From NCBI GenBank assembly GCA_910586715.1, contig CAJUJG010000022.1, forward strand, positions 1-9,489: 9,489 nucleotides of DNA. Direction: 5' to 3'. This stretch comes from an uncultured Lachnospiraceae bacterium (GTDB lineage: Bacteria > Bacillota > Clostridia > Lachnospirales > Lachnospiraceae). Positions within the stretch are counted from its first letter, which is position 1, and each line of letters starts with the position of its first letter. This document shows positions 1 to 5,774 of this stretch, in pieces. A program made the translations under genes and the position numbers. The notes beneath the pieces were generated by a model. That model was not told the DNA's origin and made no database searches. It saw nothing but the letters and a program-made list of their open reading frames with translations.

Positions 1-62
1 TTCCTGGCCACCATAAAAACACAAAAAAATTTACACACTTTACTTGACAAACCCTCAGATGA

Positions 63-116
63 TTAATTCAATACATCTTCTAGTGCTTCTCCTAATTTAA
101 CATTTTTATTTTCCGA
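63..116 (-). pseudogene. Possible 3' remnant of a transposase reading frame
   Basis: Seventeen open codons on the minus strand, bounded upstream by TAG (117-119) and ending in TAA (63-65), read SENKNVKLGEALEDVLN. There is no start codon or ribosome binding site. Downstream of the stop (bases 1-62) the sequence is T/A-rich and contains GTGTAAA and TTTGTCAAGTAAAG on the minus strand, which recalls the ends of IS256/Mutator-type insertion sequences. This is pattern recognition only; no terminal inverted repeat pair or target duplication can be seen because the window starts here. It could also be ordinary intergenic DNA. Confidence 0.25.
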
Positions 117-142
117 CTAAACAAGTTAGAATATTAAGTCCA

Positions 143-334
143 TTATACGTTTGCTACAGTTTTCCGCTTTAATGCCCTTCTCCGCTCAATTTCTTTTTCC
201 GCTTCTTTGCCGGAATTGTTGTAATACGCAACCTTTTCCGCTACTGTCATATCTTTTGTCCATTCATAGTTCTGTTCCCTGATCTTATGAATATCATCAA
301 TAGTAAAATCAAGACTAACAACCAATGTTTCCAT
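143..334 (-). CDS. Small antitoxin-like protein, second tandem copy (63 aa)
   Basis: A 63-aa protein beginning METLVVSLDFTIDDIHKIRE, rich in charged residues, with a Lys/Arg-rich tail (ERRRALKRK). It is a clear paralogue of the gene just upstream (340-513): both share FTI(D/E)DIH-K-RE-NY--TKDM and a YYN/FYN motif, followed by a Glu-rich helix. I start it at the ATG at 334 because AAGGTG lies 8 nt upstream and the protein then aligns with its paralogue from residue 1; the ATG at 340 is too close to that site. It is the last gene of the PIN-toxin unit, 5 nt after the preceding stop. Function is inferred from position: small, charged proteins next to PIN toxins are commonly their antitoxins. No named DNA-binding fold is recognised. 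Confidence 0.7.
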   Translation of the reverse strand: METLVVSLDFTIDDIHKIREQNYEWTKDMTVAEKVAYYNNSGKEAEKEIERRRALKRKTVANV

Positions 335-339
335 AATCA

Positions 340-513
340 TTACACCTTCTGTAATCTTCCAGCCTCAATTTCCCTCTGAAACGCCCTCCCACGCTCATTG
401 TAAAAATTTCTTCTTTCCTCTGGTGACATATCCTTTGTAATATAATAATTATATTCTCTCAATTTATGAATATCTTCAATCGTAAAGTTAGGACTCAAAA
501 TAGGTTTTTCCAT
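340..513 (-). CDS. Small antitoxin-like protein, first tandem copy (57 aa)
   Basis: A 57-aa protein, MEKPILSPNFTIEDIHKLRE and onward to AGRLQKV. The start ATG lies 2 nt after the PIN stop codon, with its ribosome binding site (GTGAGGAA) inside the end of the PIN gene, so translation is probably coupled. It is homologous to the next gene (143-334) over nearly its whole length, including FTIEDIH, TKDM and FYNERG. The two look like a tandem duplication that has diverged. The likely role is to neutralise the PIN toxin (inference from adjacency). Toxin first, antitoxin second is the reverse of the common VapBC order. An alternative is that one copy is a regulator or has lost function. Confidence 0.75.
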   Translation of the reverse strand: MEKPILSPNFTIEDIHKLREYNYYITKDMSPEERRNFYNERGRAFQREIEAGRLQKV

Positions 514-515
514 AA

Positions 516-992
516 TTATTCCTCACTTTCTAATAATACAGTCGGACTAAGAATATCAATAGCCTTATAACCTGTCAGATTAGTAATTGCCCTTACACCA
601 TGAATTGTTTTGATATTTACAATATGCTTAAAATTCCATGATATGATACAATTGCATTCTTCAACAACTGCGGCGGCGATATGCTGACAGTCATCATAGC
701 TTTTATTCGTAAGTATGCCCATATCAATAATCTTGTGCGTTACAGTTTCCATTTCATCCGTAATATCTAAAATAGTGTAGTCAATCTGTTCCAAGAATTT
801 CCTCAACTCGGTTCTTTTAGGTTCCGGACAATCTGCTACTTCTTCCAATGTTACCGTTGATAAATACACATCATATTTTCCATCCTCAAACATTTTCCAT
901 AATTGCCTTGTATCTGCCATTTTTTCAGGTACATCCTCTTGTAATAAATGGCTAATAACCGATGTATCTAAGTATACTTTCAGTTTCCGCAT
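516..992 (-). CDS. PIN-domain ribonuclease toxin, VapC-like (158 aa)
   Basis: A PIN-domain protein of typical VapC length. The N-terminal strand KVYLDTSVISHL carries the first acidic residue (Asp9). STVTLEEV supplies Glu50/Glu51, YDDCQHIAAAV supplies Asp100/Asp101, and the last strand ends in CIISWNFKHIVN, where Asn120 takes the fourth metal-site position. The D-x-x-HIA and W-N-F/C-K-H pattern is characteristic of one branch of PIN proteins. The family cleaves RNA with Mg/Mn and usually acts as a toxin held by a partner. AAGGAG sits 9 nt before the ATG. It is first in a three-gene unit behind its own promoter (1050-1078), followed by two antitoxin-like genes. Catalytic residues look intact, so an active toxin is plausible; the RNA target cannot be read from the sequence. 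Confidence 0.88.
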   Translation of the reverse strand: MRKLKVYLDTSVISHLLQEDVPEKMADTRQLWKMFEDGKYDVYLSTVTLEEVADCPEPKRTELRKFLEQIDYTILDITDEMETVTHKIIDMGILTNKSYDDCQHIAAAVVEECNCIISWNFKHIVNIKTIHGVRAITNLTGYKAIDILSPTVLLESEE

Positions 993-1049
993 ACAGCATC
1001 ACTCCTTATTGTCTATATATAACGCTTGAAATGATTTTTATTTTCATAC

Positions 1050-1078
1050 ATTATATCATTAACATTCTTTCTTTTCAA
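1050..1078 (-). promoter_or_regulatory. Promoter of the PIN toxin unit
   Basis: Minus strand: -35 TTGAAA (1073-1078), 17-bp spacer, -10 TATAAT (1050-1055) with an upstream TGA giving an extended -10. The predicted start is near 1043, about 50 nt before the PIN start codon. It lies just downstream of the terminator at 1093-1131, which separates this unit from the resolvase/LexA-like unit. Confidence 0.8.
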
Positions 1079-1092
1079 TCAATTTGCAATCA

Positions 1093-1131
1093 TAAAAAGA
1101 TAGTTTCTACCATATAAAGTAAATACTATCT
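1093..1131 (-). terminator. Rho-independent terminator of the resolvase/LexA-like unit
   Basis: On the minus strand a 13-position stem (1119-1131 with 1098-1110) has one A-A mismatch and one G-U pair, and an 8-nt loop. It is followed directly by a run of five T. It lies 44 nt after the stop of the 59-aa gene and just before the PIN promoter. The stem is AT-rich, so strength is uncertain. Confidence 0.72.
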
Positions 1132-1174
1132 CTTTATACAAATTTTGTTGAATTGCAAGCGGTCTTTTAAATTT

Positions 1175-1354
1175 TCATTCTTTCTTTTTTGCTCCAAATA
1201 TATATTTGTCTGCAACAGAATAGAAAATGTTATCAAACTCTTCCAGTTGTTCTTCTGTAAGATAATCCTTCGCCCGTTCTTTAACAGCTTGGCATATCTC
1301 TTTTTTTGATTGTTCACTTATTATTTCTTTCTCCATATCAAAAATCTGTCCCAT
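1175..1354 (-). CDS. Small hypothetical protein (59 aa)
   Basis: A 59-aa reading frame, MGQIFDMEKEIISEQSKKEI and onward to FGAKKKE. GGAGGT stands 8 nt before the ATG, which is strong support for a real gene. The protein is mostly predicted helical, with many Glu/Lys residues and an aromatic patch (DNIFYSVADKYIFG). It is last in the leftward unit, 18 nt after the stop of the preceding small gene and followed by the terminator. No family is recognised. The frame overlapping it at 1126-1317 has no ribosome binding site and is rejected. Confidence 0.75.
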   Translation of the reverse strand: MGQIFDMEKEIISEQSKKEICQAVKERAKDYLTEEQLEEFDNIFYSVADKYIFGAKKKE

Positions 1355-1372
1355 TATGATTGACCTCCATTA

Positions 1373-1579
1373 TCACAGATATACCGCCGCATACACTCGC
1401 ATGATTTTCTGCTGCCCTTCTGCATAGCTTTTACAGTTTGCTATAATATCTTGTACATCTTTTCGATTAGAAATCCTGAAATCATCAGCTAATGTCTTTA
1501 AATCTTTCTTATCCTGTTCACTAATAGTCTTTACTGTCATTTTTTTTGATGTTCCAAATGCTGGTTTCCCTCTTCCCAT
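1373..1579 (-). CDS. Small hypothetical protein (68 aa)
   Basis: Starting at the ATG at 1579 the protein reads MGRGKPAFGTSKKMTVKTIS and is 68 aa long. I prefer this start over the in-frame one at 1615, because AGGGGG lies about 10 nt upstream and the start then falls 1 nt after the stop of the LexA-like gene instead of 35 nt inside it. The N-terminus is basic and glycine-rich; the rest is helical (SEQDKKDLKTLADDF, then DVQDIIANCKSYAEGQQKI). No known domain is recognised. Tight coupling to the LexA-like gene suggests joint expression. Confidence 0.65.
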   Translation of the reverse strand: MGRGKPAFGTSKKMTVKTISEQDKKDLKTLADDFRISNRKDVQDIIANCKSYAEGQQKIMRVYAAVYL

Positions 1580-1580
1580 T

Positions 1581-1841
1581 TCACTTATTCCCCCTATCCA
1601 CTTTCCTATATTCATAACCTAACACTCTGATTGATCTTGGTATATTCTCTTTCATATCAATTTTCCCCATCATTTTTAGTTTCTCAAGATGATAGCATAC
1701 TGTTGCTGTAGAACTTAAATTTGTTCCAGCAGAGATTTCCCTTACTGATGGAGAATATCCATTTTCTTTAATAAACTCCACAATAAAATTGTATACACTT
1801 TTTCTTCCTGTACCTCCTACGTTTGTAGTTTTCGTTTTCAT
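1581..1841 (-). CDS. LexA-type winged-helix DNA-binding protein without peptidase domain (86 aa)
   Basis: Residues 12-74 match the N-terminal DNA-binding domain of LexA: GRKSVYNFIVEFIKENGYSP, SVREIS, a recognition helix region SSTATVCYHLEKLKMMGKI, and the wing ending in PRSIRVLG. Full LexA is about 200 aa and carries an S24 Ser-Lys autoprotease; that half is absent and the frame closes normally, so this is a free-standing domain and not a visible truncation. It may bind SOS-type operators without being removable by RecA-driven self-cleavage, or act as a local repressor of the element (inference). The start is preceded by GGATAGGTGA. It follows the 60-aa gene by 19 nt. Confidence 0.8.
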   Translation of the reverse strand: MKTKTTNVGGTGRKSVYNFIVEFIKENGYSPSVREISAGTNLSSTATVCYHLEKLKMMGKIDMKENIPRSIRVLGYEYRKVDRGNK

Positions 1842-1860
1842 AAACTTATCACCTATCCTT

Positions 1861-2043
1861 TTAGCTTAATATCTTATTCATCATTTCTGTTAATCTTTCC
1901 TTGCCGGTTTGTAGATAGAACAAATCATCTCCAATCTTAATCGGTTCCTTACGCTCATGAGCTGTGATTATTTTGCTTTGATATAAATTTATGCCTGCTA
2001 CAATTCCAGTGAAAAATGCTTCATTTTCCATTAGATCATTCAA
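1861..2043 (-). CDS. Hypothetical protein with TTG start (60 aa)
   Basis: The ribosome binding site AGGAGG (minus strand, about 2053-2058) is spaced correctly for the TTG at 2041-2043 and is too far from the first ATG, four codons downstream, so a TTG start is favoured. The protein reads NDLMENEAFFTGIVAGINLY after the initiator and ends GKERLTEMMNKILS. The centre (AHERKEPIKIGDDLFYLQTG) looks like a short beta segment between two helices. No family is recognised. It sits between the resolvase and the LexA-like gene in the same unit. Confidence 0.65.
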   Translation of the reverse strand: MNDLMENEAFFTGIVAGINLYQSKIITAHERKEPIKIGDDLFYLQTGKERLTEMMNKILS

Positions 2044-2137
2044 TATATAATCCCTCCTCTCACTGAATCCTTATATTGTATATTTCTCTATTCTTGCACG
2101 AGTTTCTTCCTTATTATAATGGCGTATCAGAACAGCT

Positions 2138-2785
2138 TTATATGTTTCTGCATTCCTTTAATATGCCTACATATTTATAGAAGGTACTCACTGCTATACC
2201 TTGCAGCTTTGCAAACTGTACAACTGAAATATTTCCATATTCTCCTGACTGGAGCTTGTTATATTCCTTAGTAAATTCTTTAGGTACTCCCGCTGGTGGT
2301 CTTCCAAGCCGTTTCCCTTTTGCTTTCGCCACGTCCAGTCCTTGCATAACCCTGTCATGTATTTTTTCTTTTTCCTGTTGGGCTATATGTGCTTTCAGTG
2401 TCACAAATATATCTATGATCATCTTTGATAAGCTATCATCATTCATCTTTTCCCAATCATTCAGGAATGGGACATCTAAAGCGACAACCCTAATACCCTT
2501 TGACTGCAAATCCTTAATTTCCACAATCACATCATCTGCATTCCTTCCCAAACGATCCACATCAGATATAATCAGAGTGTCACCATTCCGAAACTGTTTC
2601 TTCATATTATGATAGTTTGGTCTGTTATCCGCTTTTGTTCCTCCTGTAATGACATCTGAAACAAATTCATCAATCTTAAATCCGTTCGCTATGGAATACT
2701 CAATGATTGTCTGTTGTTGCCTGTCCACTTTCTGCGTTTTATGGTTTGTTGATATTCTCATATAAGCAAAAATTTTATTTTCCAT
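2138..2785 (-). CDS. Small serine recombinase, resolvase/invertase family (215 aa)
   Basis: Catalyses site-specific DNA strand exchange through a 5'-phosphoserine link. The N-terminal catalytic domain begins FAYMRIST, with nucleophile Ser12 and Arg10. LIISDVDRLGRN supplies the conserved D-R-L-G-R block (Asp77, Arg78, Arg81). The long E-helix (about 100-145) leads into the GKRLGRPP hinge and a C-terminal helix-turn-helix (VVQFAKLQGIAVSTFYKYVG). Length is typical of small resolvases/invertases and all key residues are present. The start ATG is preceded by GGAG at 8 nt. It is first in its unit behind a good promoter (2854-2882) flanked by short repeats that could be autoregulatory or crossover subsites. 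Multimer resolution of a plasmid or inversion of a segment are both possible jobs. Confidence 0.93.
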   Translation of the reverse strand: MENKIFAYMRISTNHKTQKVDRQQQTIIEYSIANGFKIDEFVSDVITGGTKADNRPNYHNMKKQFRNGDTLIISDVDRLGRNADDVIVEIKDLQSKGIRVVALDVPFLNDWEKMNDDSLSKMIIDIFVTLKAHIAQQEKEKIHDRVMQGLDVAKAKGKRLGRPPAGVPKEFTKEYNKLQSGEYGNISVVQFAKLQGIAVSTFYKYVGILKECRNI

Positions 2786-2813
2786 CCTGATTTCTCCACA
2801 AAATCCATAACTA

Positions 2814-2897
2814 TTTTCGTGTAAGATTTTTCATACTGATTCATGGTAAAAAAGTTATATTAATACACCTACATGAAATCAAATGTTTTTGTGTAGG
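2814..2897. repeat. Short repeats around the resolvase promoter
   Basis: A near-identical direct repeat, TTTTCGTGTAAG (2814-2825) and TTTTTGTGTAGG (2886-2897), brackets the promoter. The second copy also forms a 6-bp inverted repeat, CCTACA (2868-2873) with TGTAGG (2892-2897), centred on the -35 box. These could be binding sites for the recombinase or the LexA-like protein. The signal is modest in AT-rich DNA. Confidence 0.35.
2854..2882 (-). promoter_or_regulatory. Promoter of the resolvase/LexA-like unit
   Basis: Minus strand: -35 TTGATT (2877-2882), 17-bp spacer, -10 TATAAC (2854-2859). The resolvase ATG is about 65 nt further on. It lies directly after the 126-aa gene, so the unit can be expressed separately from the long upstream operon. 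The CCTACA/TGTAGG inverted repeat surrounds the -35 box. Confidence 0.7.
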
Positions 2898-2904
2898 GTA
2901 TATT

Positions 2905-3285
2905 TCAGCCACAGAACAATATTTCCTCTAACCGCTTCATTATATATGCTTTAAATGGTGCATACAGAGAGTCTTCACGTCCTATGATATATTCTTCCTC
3001 AATCCATGTATCATCATATGCACTGTAATCCGATATGACAACAGAAATCCCATTAACCCAATTACCATCCTTATCAGCATAAACAACCATTCTTGCACAC
3101 AGACATAGCTTTGATATATCCAGCTCATGAGTATGTACAATGTAGTCAATGATCTCCTCTGTTTTCTTCCTAATCTCTTGCGGAAAAGCTTCTGAATCCG
3201 TTATTGGAAAATATAATGTATTAATTACCCCATGTTCAAAACAGTTCTGTTTTTCAACCTTTTCAAACTTATAGCTGCTTAACAT
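2905..3285 (-). CDS. Hypothetical protein (126 aa)
   Basis: I start at the ATG at 3285 (MLSSYKFEKVEKQNC), because GGAAGGA lies about 7 nt upstream; the longer frame from 3339 would need a TTG with no ribosome binding site. The protein mixes strands and helices: GVINTLYFPITDSEAFP, a helix EIRKKTEEIIDYIVHTHELD, then SKLCLCARMVVYADKDGNWV and GISVVISDYSAYDD, ending in an acidic and aromatic C-terminus (WIEEEYIIG, KAYIMKRLEEILFCG). No signal peptide or membrane segment. I do not recognise the family. It is the last gene of the long leftward operon, 63 nt after recA. Confidence 0.75.
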   Translation of the reverse strand: MLSSYKFEKVEKQNCFEHGVINTLYFPITDSEAFPQEIRKKTEEIIDYIVHTHELDISKLCLCARMVVYADKDGNWVNGISVVISDYSAYDDTWIEEEYIIGREDSLYAPFKAYIMKRLEEILFCG

Positions 3286-3348
3286 ATATTTTTCCTTCCT
3301 ATAATCACCACTGGCAGTATATTTTCTACCAGTGCCCAAGTCATAATT

Positions 3349-4332
3349 CTATGCTGAAAAACATATTTCCCTTAACTTTTCAGTTATTTCCCCCAACTCC
3401 ACCGGATGTTCCTTCAGATACTGTTTTGCATTTTCCCTGCCCTGTGCAATCCTATTTCCATTGTAAGAAAACCATGTCCCATATTTAGTGATAATCCCTT
3501 TTTCTGCTGCATTGTCCAATATATCGCCTTCAATGGATATCCCCTTGCCAAACATGATGTCGAACTCTGTTTCCTTAAACGGAGGCGCAATCTTATTCTT
3601 AACAACCTTGATTCTTGTCCTGCTGCCTACCACCTCGCCACTGTTTTTTATAGATTCAATCCTGCGCATATCAAGCCTTACTGTTGCATAATATTTTAAA
3701 GCCCGTCCGCCTGTTGTGCGTTCCGGATTGCCAAACATAACATCAACCTTTTCAGGTATCTGTGTTATCACTATAAGGGTACAGCCACTGTCAGCAAGAT
3801 ATGCTGTCAAAACTGGTAAGGTCTGTGACATAATCCTTGAAATTAATCCTACATGGTAATCACCCACATCACCATCTATCTCTGCTTTTGGTGCAAGTCC
3901 AGCGAGAGAATCAATTACAACTGCACTAAAAGCCCCATTTAAAGCAACTGTCTTACAAACTTCAAGAGCCATCTCCAAGTTACATACATGCATCAGATAG
4001 AAATTTTCTGTTTCTATACCCATGCTTTCAATGGTTTCCTTAGTCAGTGTACGCTCTGTATCTATGTACAGTACCGGCTTGCCCTGTTTTTGATACTGCC
4101 TGCATATCTGCAATGCAAGCGTAGTCTTACCAGCCCCTTCAGGAGCATAAACCTCAATGATACTGCCCTTTTTAATACCGCCAACTCCAAGTGCTGTATC
4201 AAGACCTATGATTCCGGTAGATACAATGCTGTCTTTTGTTCGCGGCAGTTCATCCGCCCGTTTTATCCTGTTGATACCATAACGCTTGTCCAGCAGATTA
4301 AATGTTTCCTGTAATAAATCATTGTTTCCCAT
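3349..4332 (-). CDS. RecA-family recombinase, accessory paralogue (327 aa)
   Basis: An ATP-dependent DNA strand-exchange protein homologous to RecA along its length. Walker A is APEGAGKTT (63-71; Lys69) where bacterial RecA usually has GPESSGKTT. The catalytic Glu equivalent is Glu93 in YIDTERTL; Walker B is AVVIDS (Asp141). Loop L1 reads EIDGDVGDYH, and loop L2 keeps VMFGNPERTTGGRALKYY with Gln191 before it (TQ where RecA usually has NQ). The C-terminal domain ends KLREICFSA, lacking the acidic tail of chromosomal RecA (about 350 aa), and the N-terminal oligomerisation segment is divergent. GGAGGT stands 9 nt before the ATG. The catalytic set looks intact, so an active recombinase is likely. 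It follows a 98-aa unknown gene by 39 nt. Confidence 0.92.
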   Translation of the reverse strand: MGNNDLLQETFNLLDKRYGINRIKRADELPRTKDSIVSTGIIGLDTALGVGGIKKGSIIEVYAPEGAGKTTLALQICRQYQKQGKPVLYIDTERTLTKETIESMGIETENFYLMHVCNLEMALEVCKTVALNGAFSAVVIDSLAGLAPKAEIDGDVGDYHVGLISRIMSQTLPVLTAYLADSGCTLIVITQIPEKVDVMFGNPERTTGGRALKYYATVRLDMRRIESIKNSGEVVGSRTRIKVVKNKIAPPFKETEFDIMFGKGISIEGDILDNAAEKGIITKYGTWFSYNGNRIAQGRENAKQYLKEHPVELGEITEKLREICFSA

Positions 4333-4371
4333 ATCCTTTATACCTCCATATATAAAATTTATTGAATCTCT

Positions 4372-4668
4372 TTATGCTGAAACTTTGCAATATTTCTTTA
4401 TAAAATCTCCTATTCCTACCTTATCCATGCGCATTATTTCACATGTCAAATCATTGATTTCATCGCTATGTAGTTCTTTCCCTGTAATTGGCTCAAGATA
4501 TATTGAAATCATTTCTGCCACACAATTATACACCTTACCAAGCAAACCATCTTCCGGGCTACTTGTATCACCATAGCCACCAAATATATGATAAATCTCT
4601 CTAATCTTTGACGCTGCTTCATTTGCATTTTCAAGAAATGCCTGTTCATTATATGTCTGTTCCTTCAT
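4372..4668 (-). CDS. Hypothetical protein (98 aa)
   Basis: The ATG at 4668 is chosen because GGAGG stands 7 nt upstream; the longer frame to 4818 runs through the XRE gene in another phase and is a shadow. The protein (MKEQTYNEQAFLENANEAAS and on) is acidic and largely helical, with a glycine-rich turn IFGGYGDTSSPEDG and an end DFIKKYCKVSA. No family is recognised. It lies between the XRE regulator and recA in the operon, with a GC-rich hairpin (4695-4714) in the gap before it. Confidence 0.72.
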   Translation of the reverse strand: MKEQTYNEQAFLENANEAASKIREIYHIFGGYGDTSSPEDGLLGKVYNCVAEMISIYLEPITGKELHSDEINDLTCEIMRMDKVGIGDFIKKYCKVSA

Positions 4669-4694
4669 CTCAAAACCTCCAATCTCATTATTAT

Positions 4695-4714
4695 GGGGAG
4701 CTATATTACTCCCC
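4695..4714 (-). other. Intergenic hairpin between the XRE gene and the 98-aa gene
   Basis: A perfect 6-bp stem, GGGGAG with CTCCCC, around an 8-nt loop. There is no T-run, so it is not a standard terminator. It lies between the XRE stop and the ribosome binding site of the next gene and could stabilise or mark an mRNA end. Confidence 0.45.
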
Positions 4715-4720
4715 AACAAA

Positions 4721-4987
4721 TCATCCCACTGTATCTGTCTTACTGTCCTGCCCCTTTTCCACCAGCAGATCTTCCATATGTACACAAAACAGCTTACTAA
4801 GCATATAGAGATTATCAATTGACGGAAAAGTGTAGCCTTTCATCCACCTGTATATAGACTGTGGACATGCCAGGTTCAATATTTCCTGTACCTCTTTTAC
4901 GCTATATCCATTTTCAGATATTACACTGCGTATCCTCTGACCTGTCAGGACAAGATCCAATGATGCAAATACAGGTTTTCTCTTCAT
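4721..4987 (-). CDS. XRE-family helix-turn-helix regulator (88 aa)
   Basis: Starts at the ATG at 4987 (MKRKPVFASLDLVLTGQRIR), with AAGGGA about 4-5 nt upstream; the TTG at 5032 has no site. Residues about 12-72 form a Cro/C1-type helix-turn-helix: TGQRIRSVISENGYSVKEVQ, then EILNLACPQSIYRWMKG as turn and recognition helix, and PSIDNLYMLSKLFCVHMEDLL as the closing helices. The tail EKGQDSKTDTVG is polar. It is probably a DNA-binding regulator of the element; its target is unknown. It lies within the leftward operon, 45 nt after the 80-aa gene. Confidence 0.85.
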   Translation of the reverse strand: MKRKPVFASLDLVLTGQRIRSVISENGYSVKEVQEILNLACPQSIYRWMKGYTFPSIDNLYMLSKLFCVHMEDLLVEKGQDSKTDTVG

Positions 4988-5032
4988 GCAATCCCTTCTT
5001 TCCTTATAAATTTTCAATTCGTCTATGTCCAA

Positions 5033-5275
5033 TCAGACCAGTCCGCATAAACAAGCTAATCTGTATAACGGATTTCTTAACACTTCCTGTCTACGTTCCG
5101 ATTCCGCCTGTGCCCTTAATGCTTTCTTTTTCTGTATGTCCATTATGGTGAGCTGCACATCCATTTCCACATATTCCACCATCTGAATCGGTGTAAGTGC
5201 GTCGTAGGGTGTCTTTAAATCCCTCCGTATTACTTGATTTCCATCTGATAAATTGATAATTCTGAAATGAAACAT
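5033..5275 (-). CDS. Hypothetical protein (80 aa)
   Basis: Starts at the ATG at 5275 (MFHFRIINLSDGNQVIRRDL). AAGGTGG lies 8 nt upstream, and the in-frame GTG at 5287 falls inside that site, so it is unlikely to be the start. A beta-like N-terminal part (FHFRIINLSDGNQVI) is followed by TPYDALTPIQMVEYVEMDVQ and a basic coiled helix (KKKALRAQAESERRQEVLRN), then a conserved-looking end NPLYRLACLCGLV. No catalytic motif is seen and I cannot name a family. It stands in the operon between the 124-aa gene and the XRE regulator. Confidence 0.72.
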   Translation of the reverse strand: MFHFRIINLSDGNQVIRRDLKTPYDALTPIQMVEYVEMDVQLTIMDIQKKKALRAQAESERRQEVLRNPLYRLACLCGLV

Positions 5276-5309
5276 TTTCTTTTCCACCTTTCTGCATGAC
5301 AGTCAGATG

Positions 5310-5330
5310 TTTTAACCGCCACGCTTAAAA
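5310..5330. repeat. Small inverted repeat before the 80-aa gene
   Basis: TTTTAA (5310-5315) and TTAAAA (5325-5330) flank a GC-rich 9-nt loop in the gap after the 124-aa gene. It is an AT-only stem with no T-run beyond it, so it is too weak to call a terminator. Confidence 0.25.
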
Positions 5331-5339
5331 TTTTCCGTT

Positions 5340-5714
5340 TTAACTTACTGCGTATGCATATCTGCTATATGTAATATTTCTGTTTTCATTTTCGCTTTTG
5401 CATCTTCCATATATCTGATAAAAATATTCGTCTAAACTGAATTCATATGACCTGCTCAACATGGAAACACATCTTCCACCCTTCAAAGCCGTTATTTGTG
5501 CTATTACAACACTGTTCGTTACGGTAAGATATCCTTTTATGATATTTTCCAGTGATTTACGCAAATCACCATATTTTGTGTCAATATAATGTTTTGTTCC
5601 GTTGCTCTTCTCATTTACGAAAAAGATAATCCGGTATGAAAACTTGTCTTCAATCATGTTATGTGATAAACAACCACGCCCAATATCCGCAATGATATTT
5701 GATACTGTATGCAT
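5340..5714 (-). CDS. Hypothetical protein (124 aa)
   Basis: The ATG at 5714 is favoured (MHTVSNIIADIGRGCLSH), with GAGGGAG just upstream; the earlier in-frame start at 5756 overlaps the hairpin at 5740-5763. The protein alternates strands and helices: FSYRIIFFVNEKSNGTKHYI, a helix DLRKSLENIIKGYLT, a hydrophobic strand NSVVIAQITAL, then SRSYEFSLDEYFYQIYGRCK. No membrane segment or known motif. It follows the DUF262 gene by 60 nt. Confidence 0.72.
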   Translation of the reverse strand: MHTVSNIIADIGRGCLSHNMIEDKFSYRIIFFVNEKSNGTKHYIDTKYGDLRKSLENIIKGYLTVTNSVVIAQITALKGGRCVSMLSRSYEFSLDEYFYQIYGRCKSENENRNITYSRYAYAVS

Positions 5715-5739
5715 TTTCTCCCTCACTTTCCTTTGTGTA

Positions 5740-5763
5740 GGGCTGTTCCTATACAAACAGCCC
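5740..5763 (-). other. Strong intergenic hairpin after the DUF262 gene
   Basis: A perfect 8-bp stem, GGGCTGTT with AACAGCCC on the minus strand, around an 8-nt loop (TGTATAGG). Loop TGTA could pair with TACA directly 3' of the stem to make a small pseudoknot. No T-run follows, so it is more likely an mRNA stabiliser, RNase III site or attenuator than a simple terminator. Confidence 0.6.
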
Positions 5764-5774
5764 CCAGTTTTCCG

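Noticed and set aside
44..72. Plus-strand promoter (TTGACA with TTCAAT)
   Set aside because: The -10 box is poor and no plus-strand gene follows.
1126..1317. 63-aa frame on the minus strand
   Set aside because: It overlaps the 59-aa gene that has a strong ribosome binding site, runs into the terminator and has an unlikely composition.
1480..1500. A hammerhead-like CUGAUGA on the minus strand followed later by GAAA
   Set aside because: It lies inside a coding region and the base after the core cannot pair with the base before GAAA to close stem II.
2071..2157. An open 28-codon stretch after the resolvase in another frame (ending RARIEKYTI), possibly a frameshifted C-terminus
   Set aside because: It has no start codon, and the resolvase already has a full-length catalytic domain and helix-turn-helix; the evidence is too thin.
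2868..2897. The CCTACA/TGTAGG inverted repeat as a terminator of the long operon
   Set aside because: A 6-bp stem with a long loop and no T-run on the minus strand.
3406..4314. Several plus-strand open frames over recA
   Set aside because: They are shadows of a conserved gene on the other strand and have no ribosome binding sites that I could see.
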